DNA of 64,000 nt, from NCBI GenBank assembly GCA_963995525.1, contig OZ023213.1, positions 49,190,592-49,254,591 on the forward strand. The letters are read 5' to 3'. The translations under genes were made by a program, and so were the position numbers. The notes under the pieces were generated by a model. It was not told the DNA's origin, did no database searches, and saw nothing but the letters and a program-made list of their open reading frames with translations. Below, piece after piece: positions 54,950 to 64,000 of this stretch. Each line of letters begins with the position of its first letter. Within the stretch, counting starts at the first letter, position 1. This stretch comes from Escarpia spicata (taxonomy: Eukaryota; Annelida; Polychaeta; Sabellida; Siboglinidae).

Positions 54950-55238
54950 TACTGCCAACCAAATTGTGTTTAGTAAGCCCATAACAACGTTCACAATTTG
55001 GAAGATGCGACCCCGGAGCATGTTCATACGGTAAATAAAATATCCATATCCAAAGCGTTATTGACGAGTCTGGCCAAGTTCAACGCAGTACCCTTCAATG
55101 TTCAAGATTCTCATTTTCTCACATTCAATACAGGAGATGTCCCGTTACAAATTACTGCGAGGTCTAATTCTGGTTAGAGGAATTGCGAATGTTTTTATGG
55201 ACTTAATAAGCACAGTTTGGCAGGCAGTATAACTTCAA
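54950..55238. mobile_element. MITE family E, copy with about 40-bp inverted ends
   Basis: Left end ACTGCCAACCAAATTGTGTT and 'tagtaagcccataacaacgtt' pair with the complement of the right end ('aatgtttttatggacttaataagc', then ACAGTTTGGCAGGCAGTATA). No ORF. Confidence 0.65.
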
Positions 55239-56659
55239 CACACGGTAGTTATTAGTCGTAAGAACATTATATTAATTAATAAACGAAAAACTAGGAACAG
55301 ACAGCCTCCTTTTAAAGATTACGCGGGTGGTGGTTTGGGTGTTAATACGGACTGCAGGGGAAATAAATTGCTACAGTGATGCCACCTAGTGAGTGAAACT
55401 TGTTAATAATCATAAAAAGTTCCACACCAAGTATCGGTGGGGGATGGGGAACAAATGCTAACTGCATAACTTTTTTACTTTTATGAACTTATCCCTAAGA
55501 TGTAATGAAAGAAGAAGAAATTAAGCCAATCATGTTAGTATACACCTAACATACATTCTCATGCGAGAGATTAACTGACAGTAGTTTAAATTTAATATCA
55601 AACATCAATGTTTTGAGAGACTCCCAAGTCCCTGCTAAGCTAATTTACTAAGTTAAAAATAAAAGACATCTTGTTAACAGAAACAACAATATTTTAATGA
55701 TAATAAGCTGCAAATGTCACCATTGTACAGTACGATATAAACACTTTATACATTATGTACACATTGTGCAACAAAACATAACGTCAACATTCACGAGTTT
55801 GGCACTGTGGACGTGTGCATCACAAATAGCAAAATTCATGCAAATTGCAAAGCATTTAGGGGTGAACTTGGGGACGATTATTGCCACATTATGATGTCTA
55901 CAGCAGAAGTTGTAAGACTGGCAGTATTACTAATACACATAAATGTGCAGCTGTTACTTATATAAGTAGTGGCAGACAGCCAAGTATTCATACATATTTA
56001 ATCAATGTGATAGAATGTACTGTCAAATGATAATTTATTAAAATTATGTACCACAGTACCATTACTGAAGCACCAAAACGGTGCACACCAAATCATTCTA
56101 CAGTGTAGATGAATCATTGATTAAGTAAAAGCAAAATGTTTCACTATGAACCAAAGAAAGGAATTACATACTACTGGATTTCACATGGGTTGCACTTTCT
56201 GTTGAATCAGAAATGTGTCAAATATCAAAGGCAAGATTTTAAATTCTGTTTGAACCTGAATTCTTACATTTTTACACAGCCACATAAACAAAATGTACTT
56301 TATTTGGTGGGTGTTCTCCTATTACAATAAATCACTACACGGCAGTGATTATATCTGTACATATTCTGCTCGACTGTCTAGAGGGCATTCACGACTAGGC
56401 CCACAATCCCCTGAAAGCAAGCACCAATGAGTTGTAGTCTCCTGTAGGAGTACCACACAAATATAGCATAATTTCTAACCAACATGTTCAATATAATTGC
56501 TGATCAAACATGGTGAAAAGTGCAAGATAAGTACCTTGAAAACATAGATATGTTGTTCCACTACATGGACCAGCAAAATCACACCAGGTGAGAAAGGGAT
56601 ATGTTTTGTGTCACAGCCACAGATGTGAGGTGAAGTCAAGTTAAATATCCAATAAACCT
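55239..56659. other. Intergenic, no gene seen
   Basis: AT-rich, short ORFs only. 55,275-55,310 shares 'aaaaactaggaacaga' with 36,264 next to SINE copy C. Confidence 0.55.
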
Positions 56660-57014
56660 GTATATCTTTTCCTACATTTTATTTTTTAATAAACCAAAAC
56701 CAACAGAAGCTATTTTTGCATCACTGTTGTCACCCCTGGCACAAGCACCAAATGTCACTTGCATATATCAAATGTTGAAATAAACTTATGTACCTATATA
56801 CACAAACACTTCACAGTACATCAGACTTATGTGTAACTGAATACTTTTTAACTCGTATTTTGACCACACAAAGTTCAGTGGAAACCACAATGAACAGCGA
56901 CCAGTGTATAAATGTGGCAAGTCCACATACAGCTGTGTATATATATATATGTGATTGTCTCGCTGACACACTAACAGTCTTGACAAATCATCCACATGAA
57001 CACTATCGTCGGCC
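56660..57014 (-). other. 3' UTR of the DNAJB gene
   Basis: Downstream of the TGA at 57,015-57,017 on the - strand. A - strand AATAAA lies at 56,678-56,683, which would give a 3' UTR of about 350 nt. Confidence 0.6.
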
Positions 57015-57251
57015 TCAGTTCATTTGAGGCAGGGTTTGCGCCAGTATCTGCTTGGTGCCATCTGGCAGCCGATCGGGAAACCTAATGTCAAATTCAACAA
57101 TCAGATCACCTTTCTGGGAGGGGTTTTTCTGAAGGGGCAACCCCTCCCCCGGTATACGTCGGATGGTCGTTGGCTTGATGATGTCATTCATCTGCAGTGT
57201 CACCATCTGGCCGCTCAATGTTGCCACTCTCACTGTCGTACCAAGCAACGC
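57015..57251 (-). CDS. DNAJB exon 2, residues 283-360
   Basis: Encodes [15 protein letters not shown] to the C terminus [10 protein letters not shown]. The acceptor ATTTTGTAG lies just upstream on the - strand. No EEVD-like tail. Confidence 0.95.
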   Translation of the reverse strand, partial: ALLGTTVRVATLSGQMVTLQMNDIIKPTTIRRIPGEGLPLQKNPSQKGDLIVEFDIRFPDRLPDGTKQILAQTLPQMN

Positions 57252-59523
57252 CTACAAAATAAAGGTAAAGGTAAGTTCTTATATAACGCTGTATCCAGTC
57301 CTTAGGACTGCTCAAAGTGCTTTAAATTTGAATCCCTGGCAGACCTGTTCAATTGAACACCATCTCGACTTCTCTGGGAAGCATTCAGCCATGTGCAATT
57401 AATGCTTGAACACTATTCGTACACAAATATCCACCACTATTTATAGCCAGGTATTCATTCATACAACTGAGTGAACTGGAGCAATGTAGAGTAAACGAAC
57501 TTGCCCACGGTTCGATACACCAGCACAGGATTCGTACCCGGGTTCTGTCAATTCAGAGTGCGACACTCCAGCCACTGCACTCCACGAATATATTTATTAA
57601 TTAGTGCTATCTATAATATAACCGTAGCTATCTATAATATAACCGTAGCTATCTATAATATAACCGTAGCTATCTATAATATAACCGTAGCTATCTATAA
57701 TATAACCGTAGCTATCTATAATATAACCGTAGCTATCTATAATATAACGCTAGATAAATAATAAGAAAGTATCTGAGATGTTTGTGGCAGTGAAGACATA
57801 TTAATTAAAGGTGGCTCTCTTGACAGCGGCATTTAAATACCTTAACAGGAGCCTCCTGACTTCTTGTATATATATATATATATATATACTCAGTTATATG
57901 TATTTGTAATTATTGGTCTAATAAATTTCATCTCATTCATTCATAAATAATTCACTGGCAGCAGCTTAACCTTTGCTGCAATTTTACATAAAATGTGATA
58001 CATTAGTGACTAGATATTAGACAGCTACCTTAGTAAACTTGTATTTCTTCAGCAAACACATTTATGTACATTGAATAACACTACTCATTAGCAAATGTTT
58101 TAAACATCAACGCTGATGTTACATTACATTATGAATTGCACCCGCTTAAGTACCTAATTAACACAAATATTTAAATAACACATCTCCAACAGCACTGATT
58201 AAATATTTATGAAGTATTTATAGTTCTACTCAACTCACAATTAATGAGCCTCTTAAACCATGCCACAACATTTTGAAACACTTAACTAGTAATCAGAAGC
58301 AATTTCTTCCAGTGAAAAATGTCAATGATGGCACTGGAATAGGACACCGTCTGATTTAGGCATAAATTATTAAAGTTTAAATTATAATTATCTTTATTCA
58401 AAATATATTTGTTATAAATTTAAGAGTTATAATAATAATAATAAGATAACTTCTATTGCGCCTAAATCCTTGGAAACCAAGCTCAGAGGCGCACCAAAAC
58501 AAAAGGGTTGGTCAATCTCAAAATCCATAAGTAGTTTTCCAGTTGTCAACAGATGGGTCAAGGCGCTAGGAAGCTACGGTGGATAAGCAAGGTTGTAAAG
58601 ATACGTTTTTAAATGACGACGGAATTTTGTAATATTTTCAACTGATCTAACACTAAGATTTATGAATGTGTAATTACCTCTCGAAGTCCAATCTTTGCCT
58701 TGTACTTAATGTCTGCTCCCGATCTTGTGAACTTTGGATGTGGCTTGTCTTTGATTACAAAAACAATATCCGCTGGCTTACTGTTTGGTTTTCGATCGCC
58801 CTCTTCTGCGAACGTCACTTTTGTTCCTTCCTTCCAGCCCGGCTTCACAACTATCGTCAGCATTTTGTCCTCCTTTGACACATGGCCATCTCGCGAGATA
58901 ACATTTCGGGTGATCTTCATTTTTTTGGTCGTTCCCGAGCAGATGTCCTCGAGTGACACCTGGAGGTCATAGGTCACTGGTGGGTCTTTCTCCCTCTGCA
59001 TTTGTCCACAGCTCCCGCCATCAAACCCAGGGCCACCAAATCCACCTATATTGCCAAATGGATTGCCCCCTCCACAACATCCACCAGTTTGCATGGGCTC
59101 ACCCCCAAGAAAGGAGAAAGTTGTACCTCCTGGCCCGTGCTGGTTCCCCATACCACCACCAAATAGATTTGCGAAAGGGTCTTCATCTCCGAAGAACATC
59201 TGGAACGTCTGAAATGGATCTCCGTGGAAGCTGTACGAGAAGTTGTTGGGCATGCCTTCCCCAGGGGCAGATCCAGAGCCGTTTGGCCCAAATGGAGTGC
59301 CGCCTTTCAGGCCCTCCTCTCCGTACTTGTCATAAACCTCACGTTTCTTCGGGTCATGTAAAATCTCGTAGGCTTCGGCGATTTCCTTGAACTTCGCCTC
59401 GGCACCAGCCGATTTGTTCTTGTCCGGGTGATATTTCAGGGCTAGCTTCCGGTACGCTTTCTTTAACTCGTCGTCGGTGGCGCCTTTGCTGACGCCTAAT
59501 ACTTTATAGAAGTCTTTGCCCAT
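57015..59523 (-). CDS. DnaJ/HSP40 co-chaperone, class B (DNAJB1/4/5 type), two exons
   Basis: Cytosolic and nuclear J-domain protein that delivers unfolded substrates to HSP70 and stimulates its ATPase. Exon 1 is 58,678-59,523 (282 codons); exon 2 is 57,015-57,251 (78 codons and TGA), giving 360 residues against about 340 for human DNAJB1/4. J domain at residues 1-70 with HPD at 32-34. Gly/Phe-rich region at about 71-175, including [13 protein letters not shown] and a Cys pair in GGCCGGG. Two C-terminal substrate-binding domains (about 180-260 and 263-345) contain [32 protein letters not shown] and [17 protein letters not shown]. No zinc-finger CxxCxGxG repeats, so class B. Splice: CTTCGAGAG|GTAATT to ATTTTGTAG|GCGTTGCTT. 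It is tail to tail with the kinase gene. Orthology among DNAJB1, 4 and 5 cannot be resolved by eye. Confidence 0.96.
57264..57588 (-). mobile_element. tRNA-derived SINE, copy D, in the DNAJB intron
   Basis: Complement of the SINE family: the tail (ttatataacgctgtatccag) comes first on the + strand, then CATCTCGACTTCTCTGGGAA, GCCAGGTATTCATTC and a degenerate tRNA head with the B-box complement GGATTCGTACC. Inserted in host-gene sense, within 15 bases of the exon 2 acceptor. Confidence 0.85.
57606..57748. repeat. 21-bp minisatellite, about 7 copies
   Basis: GCTATCTATAATATAACCGTA repeats nearly perfectly. Confidence 0.97.
58678..59523 (-). CDS. DNAJB exon 1, residues 1-282
   Basis: ATG at 59,521-59,523 gives [11 protein letters not shown], the standard N terminus of the family. 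Contains the J domain, Gly/Phe region and first C-terminal domain. Donor GAG|GTAATT. Confidence 0.96.
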
Positions 59524-59900
59524 CGTCGTTAAATCTTGTTTACCTCGATTGCAGCTCCAGCAGCAACACCTCTCCTCAACTTCAAGCTGTCAGACTCTTG
59601 ACGGTATGCAGCAACACCGTTCTGCAGTTTCGTTGAATTTTAACCACAACTGACACAAGCGTTTCTTTTCACTTCAACCATATATCGTAATCGCAATGAC
59701 ACAACTAACTACAAGCACACAGTTGGGTGTTAAAATCAACTCCGGTTAGCTTTCGTGCGTAGTTTAGAAAACACTAGAAACACCACGAAGCAACCATAAT
59801 GCCCTATCCGCTTCCCGAGCAGACACCGCCGCTGACTCGTTGTTTCTCGGCATACCGGAAGCCGTTTCAACCAATCAGAAATACAGACCCATTATTGGAA
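59524..59900 (-). promoter_or_regulatory. DNAJB promoter and 5' UTR region
   Basis: Upstream of the ATG on the - strand. An inverted-orientation CCAATCAG box lies at about 59,871. Three GAA triplets with exact 10-bp spacing start at 59,767, 59,777 and 59,787, which fits a step-type heat shock element. No clear TATA box. Transcription start not determinable. Confidence 0.45.
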
Positions 59901-60216
59901 GGGTTCGGAGAGAGTTTTTGCTTTGGCTGGCTCGTTAATAAACGTAATGGAATCCCAACAATGTGATGCATAGCCGGGGTGAGCTAACGATAAACTTTGA
60001 TGGTTCCAACACAAGAGTCAATACCGCTTCCATAAATTATACTATTTTTAAATTAAACCTAGCGAGTAGCGTGACAGGAGCACGGATCTCAGATCAGTGG
60101 ACTAGCTCTAGTCTCCAGACCAAAGCTTAGTCGCGCGCAATCGGTGGATCTAGTACGTCGCAGTTTGCCTACGTCACAATCAAAATCATGCCATATGCTA
60201 ATACTTGGCCTTTACA
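59901..60216. other. Intergenic, nothing recognised
   Basis: Moderately CpG-rich near 60,120-60,165. No ORF or repeat. Confidence 0.5.
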
Positions 60217-60668
60217 CATCACGTGACTTGTTTCCTAACAAAAGCTCCGTCAAACCATCCAAAAATGGTTGCTGAACACATGGAGCGCATATATTATATA
60301 TATATATATGTTGTATATTTCGTTGAGATTCTGGCCGCCAAAGATGTCTGTAGGACAAAAACATAAGGAAAAGTTTTAAAAGTGAACATTTTGCACGTGA
60401 CCTCCGTACAGCTTTGTCAACAATGTTTTATTTTATATTTACAGTTATATATGTGAATTAACTTACTATTGCAGCATGGCATCTCATATATGAAACATAA
60501 CCGAAGACGAAGTTGTCACTTAAATTTTTGCCTTATATCGTAAAGAAACATATTTCTTGGGCCGGAATTTCAATAAAATACACGACAGAATGCACGAAAG
60601 TACCACGAGATCGGCATCCATTTTATGGCTTGACTGTGGTGTTTTGCTAGGCAACAGATCACGTGATG
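60217..60668. mobile_element. Inverted-repeat element (family G), copy 1
   Basis: Ends CATCACGTGACTTG (left) and the complement of CAGATCACGTGATG (right). Inverted similarity continues inward ('caaaccatccaaaaatggttgc' against 'atcggcatccattttatggc'). About 450 bp with a (TA)n run at 60,292-60,310. No ORF, no obvious target duplication. Confidence 0.75.
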
Positions 60669-61140
60669 GGTATGTCAATTCATATTAGGGGAGCAACTGA
60701 AGCTTCAGCACCACTACAAAATTTTGGTCGCCACAAATCTTCACATCTTCCTTCATCTTGTGGCTGTCTCGGTTGGCTCGACGGTGATATCGGAAGATTT
60801 TTTTGCCACTGCGCCGCTGTAACTTCTGCTTCTCCGCTGTCTCGACTGTGAACTCGTGACACCCAAACAAACACGGAACAGTGCTGTTGAGAATGTTTAT
60901 TTTTTACGTCGCGACGCTGCTGTCAATTTACCTTGTCCAGCTTCTCTCCGCTGAAATGGTGACATCCGAAGATGGGGGGGGGTGATTTGGAAAAAATTGT
61001 TATTCTATTACTGGGGGGAGCAGAAAACAATGTCTGCCCTCCAATTGCACACACCTTTCATAGTCTACAAAAAATACACATTAATCGTCTCATAAAATTT
61101 ACATTTCCACCCGCCATCGACACTCACCCGCGTTTATGCC
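60669..61140 (-). other. CpG-rich spacer between two family G copies
   Basis: The - strand has a 61-codon frame (60,685-60,870, containing KQKLQRRSGKKIFRYHRRAN) and, at about 60,900-60,980, a related FGCHHFSGEKLDK followed by GTAAAT. These look like two related exon-like pieces, but I do not recognise the protein and it may be chance. Confidence 0.25.
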
Positions 61141-61708
61141 ATCGTGTGACCTGTTGCCATGCAAGCAACATATATCCACAAAGCCATCAAAAATGGACGC
61201 AGAACACGAGGAACGTTTAGACATTCCGTCATATATTTTATTGACATTTTTGCTCCAAACCTTTTCTTTATGACAAAGACATAAGGCAAAGTTTTTAAAG
61301 TAACAACATTATAATTGTACGAGGAGATGTGTGACCTAGCAAGTGTGCCTGCGTCCGTGTGTGTGTGCATGTGTGTTTGAGTGTTAATTATACATTAGTA
61401 TTGCTGCTTGACATATTCTAGATCAAACATTCCGGTATACAGTAGTCGCTTTTAAAATGCCATGTTTTTGTCACAAGAAAGACATTTAGGGCCATAATTC
61501 CAACAAAATGACCGAATGTTCAACGTCATAGGTAAACTATTCTCGCATACAGTTGTTGCTTAAAATACTGTGCCTTATCTTTGTCGTATAAAAACATCAG
61601 GGGGCAGAATTTTAACAGAATATACGACGGAATGTGTAAACGCTCCACAGATTCGGCATCCATTTTTGATGGCTTGGTGGATTTTTTACTAGGCAACAGG
61701 TCACATGT
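61141..61708. mobile_element. Inverted-repeat element (family G), copy 2
   Basis: Left end 'atcgtgtgacctgttgcc', 'aaagccatcaaaaatgga' and 'acattccgtc' pair with the complement of the right end ('ggaatgtgtaaacgctcc', 'catccatttttgatggctt', 'ggcaacaggtcacatg'). Long terminal inverted repeats of about 100 bp or more. (GT)n near 61,352. Confidence 0.8.
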
Positions 61709-62040
61709 GTAATGGATAGGTCAATTCAACTGAAAGAGATGCGGTACATGGTGAAGCCATTTTGGCATCCAGTGAAGCCAGTGGTGAAGTTTCAACGTGA
61801 TCTGAATGTAACTAAGTCTTTAAAGGGGCACTGTATAGATTGTGCTATTACACAGCATATGTATTTTTGTCGGCCAACGCTTGGTGTCTGCGGCTATTTA
61901 TAGAACAGTCTGGTGCAGGCGATATGTTAGCCGTTGTTAGTTCTCGGGAACACAAGACAAGCGTGCACTGCATCTAGTGGTTGTGTTGTTAATAAAGATT
62001 TGGTGTTGTTAGTTTGCAACAGTCTGTCATAAATAAATCC
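61709..62040. other. Intergenic, nothing recognised
   Basis: No ORF of note between the inverted-repeat element and the LINE remnant. Confidence 0.5.
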
Positions 62041-62320
62041 TTATCAAGAACATAATCACTAGATTCATGGGAATAAGGGATCATAGTTTCAAACTGCTTC
62101 AAGAACATGCACGTATAAATAATAGAAAGGAAAACTGAAGAGTTACAAAGTTGTGGAGTAATCTACCAGAAAAAGTTGTAACTGCATCTAGCATTAATTT
62201 TTTAAACCACCTACTTAAACACTGGGTCACCAAAGAATTTCTCTCTAACTATAGCACCACCTTATCAGGAAGTCAGATGAAAAGGAAAAATGCAGTCAGG
62301 ATTAATCTAAGTTAACCAAA
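62041..62320 (+). pseudogene. LINE C-terminal remnant
   Basis: With frameshifts the + strand reads GIRDHSFKLLQEHARINNRK, then LWSNLPEKVVTASSINFLNH and LLKHW, the usual C-terminal end of CR1-like reverse transcriptase ORFs. No upstream part. Confidence 0.7.
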
Positions 62321-62564
62321 ATGATTTTTCAGAAATGTTAAATGATCACAGCTTTAAAATGTCTACGTCAATATCATTGTTAATGGTATTTGATGTAAAA
62401 TCACCAAGTAATTATTTTGGTGAAATCATTCATAAAACATTTGGCGAGACAACTTCAGATATCCCATTATGTAGGTATTTCAGTTATCACAACTGCTCAT
62501 GCAATAACTGAGATACTCCTCAATGGGGGGTGTCTTCTAATCTAAAACAAAACCACACATCATG

Positions 62565-63360
62565 TTTTTCTTCACTCATTACAACCATTTTATTGAATTC
62601 CAATCGTGTACACCTACAGCACAATACAAAGAGTCGCCGTCGACGACCAAGATGGCCGCCGTGGCAGACGACTGCGCACGCTTCTAGGTTAATCTACACG
62701 TCTGCTCCTGTAGACACTGCGGCCACAGCAGACGACCTTTGTTCACACATCTAGACCAAACTACACGCCTGATGACGGCCAACAAGGCGGTCGCAGATGT
62801 TTGTTCACACACCTAGATAAAACTACTCGTCCGATGTTAACATAACCCAGCACTGGTCAGCGACTGTCCTACAACAGCAAATGGTGACGTGTCACTGTGC
62901 GTCGACAGCTAATGATGACATGTCATCGTGCTGCCATTTAGAACTTGCATAGGGCTTGGCATGTCTTGATGACGGTTAATCTGAGGTGACACATTTTGCA
63001 TAGAGCCTTGACAACAGCCGAGGTGATGATGGGGAGGGCTTCAGAGGCTTGGTGCAACGTCGCCCTAGCCAATGCCACACTACTGACCAGTGCTGCCACC
63101 TGTAACTTCAGTTACGAAAACTACATGGTGACGCTGTCGATGTCATTGCATCGGGGTGTCATGACGTTTATGTCATCTGATGCCTTGGCACTGTCAGTAC
63201 ATTTTGGACAGATGCTGACTATACAATCTCTCACATCTACAGACACACTCATACAAGTGAGGAAGATTGTCATCTCTCTTATGTAATGCCTCCAATAGGG
63301 GGCAACATCACCCCGCCCCTTTTGCTCGGGGGAAAGACTATGAACGGGGCATCTTAAATA
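62565..63360 (-). other. Possible 3' UTR of a - strand gene beyond the window
   Basis: A - strand AATAAA lies at about 62,586-62,592. The sequence to its right is GC-richer than the surroundings and has three diverged about 68-bp repeats (62,640-62,830: 'tctaggtgtgtgaaca', 'tctagatgtgtgaaca'). No coding exon was found, so this is tentative. Confidence 0.25.
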
Positions 63361-63925
63361 AAGCTATTTACATTTTATCGAATATAGAAAACTCTCGCGT
63401 CATCGTATGGTTGGAATGACGTCACGACCACGCAGTATTGTGTGGAATGGCAATGTCACTAGATCGCTATAGACGTGTCCCGTACAACTGTGTCACGTGA
63501 CACACATGATGTCAGGCTTGTAACGAGACCCTACATTTACAAACATCATAATAAATGCGTTTTTAATGTCGGAGAAGGTTTTTGGTGTCGTTTTTCTGCC
63601 TGGCTTCCATTATAGGCACCAGTAGCAGGCACACTCTAGCAAGGCGAAACATGATCTTGTATCAAAATATGATTACACTGCTGTTGCATAGCAACTGCAG
63701 ACAAACAAATCAGTGAGGTTCTTTGGTGAAACAAGTAATATAACAATTTACAAATGTCTGCAACTGCCAATTATCGCTATTGCAACACCAGCCATTAAAT
63801 GATGGCCTGCCGTAAACATGCACAACATCTAATTACAGTAACACAAAATTGTGAGGGAACGACACAAATCTAAATGGACACCAACGGCAAAAATCATACA
63901 CAATAAACATACAAAAAATTCAGTA
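63361..63925. other. Nothing recognised
   Basis: AT-rich right flank with no gene or clear repeat. Confidence 0.5.
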
Positions 63926-63956
63926 GTACAACAATAGAAATTATAAGTGTGTCGAT

Positions 63957-64000
63957 ACACATGACATGTCGGTGTCAATATACAAACATGTCGGTGTCAA
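63957..64000 (+). repeat. Start of a short tandem repeat at the right edge
   Basis: 'acatgtcggtgtcaatatac' is followed by a second 'acatgtcggtgtcaa' cut by the window end. Confidence 0.5.

Larger units (their letters stand above)
57252..58677 (-). other. DNAJB intron
   Basis: A 1,426-bp intron holding a SINE (57,264-57,588), a 21-bp minisatellite (57,606-57,748), a (TA)n run at 57,867-57,890 and LINE-3'-end-like sequence around 57,810-57,950. No further exon seen. Confidence 0.8.

Noticed and set aside
58953..59390. 145-residue + strand ORF opposite the DNAJB gene
   Set aside because: Antisense shadow of the conserved J-protein exon.

Overview
This is a window of animal nuclear genome: split genes with GT-AG introns of 0.1 to 5.3 kb, tRNA-derived SINEs, decayed non-LTR retrotransposons, several MITE-like families, and no operons or bacterial signals. 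A marine invertebrate fits best. The repeat texture looks mollusc-like to me, but this is a weak guess that needs a database search.

Two genes are clear. On the + strand, a complete Ste20-family TAO kinase (ortholog of TAOK1/2/3, fly Tao) runs from 22,222 to 53,143 in 18 coding exons. They join in frame to a 910-residue protein with all kinase catalytic motifs and the long coiled-coil tail. A CpG-rich promoter and noncoding first exon near 17.85-18.02 kb is a plausible start. On the - strand, a complete two-exon class B J-domain co-chaperone (DNAJB1/4/5 type, 360 residues) occupies 57,015-59,523, tail to tail with the kinase gene.

Region by region: 1-5.2 kb is three long minisatellites (43-, 38- and 47-bp units). 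5.2-11.3 kb is transposon-rich intergenic DNA, with a hAT-like element, its likely empty site in an adjacent duplicate, and a decayed piggyBac transposase fragment. 11.3-13.4 kb is a 57-bp minisatellite. 13.4-17.3 kb is intergenic, with a promoter-like CpG segment at 16.05 kb and a LINE fragment. 17.8-53.9 kb is the kinase gene. 54-56.7 kb is intergenic with MITEs. 56.7-59.9 kb is the DNAJB gene. 60-64 kb holds two copies of an inverted-repeat element and a possible 3' UTR of a further - strand gene.

The most striking pattern is that intronic minisatellites of the kinase gene start at, or contain, the exon-intron junctions. Arrays following exons 3, 4 and 16 carry a copy of the exon end plus the 5' splice site in every unit (11, 10 and 12 copies). 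The array after exon 17 starts at that exon's unusual GC donor. The array before exon 17 repeats its 3' splice site. The exon 6 acceptor sits at the end of an array made from a MITE end. The gene is therefore lined with decoy splice sites copied from its own junctions. Tandem arrays make up roughly a fifth of the window.
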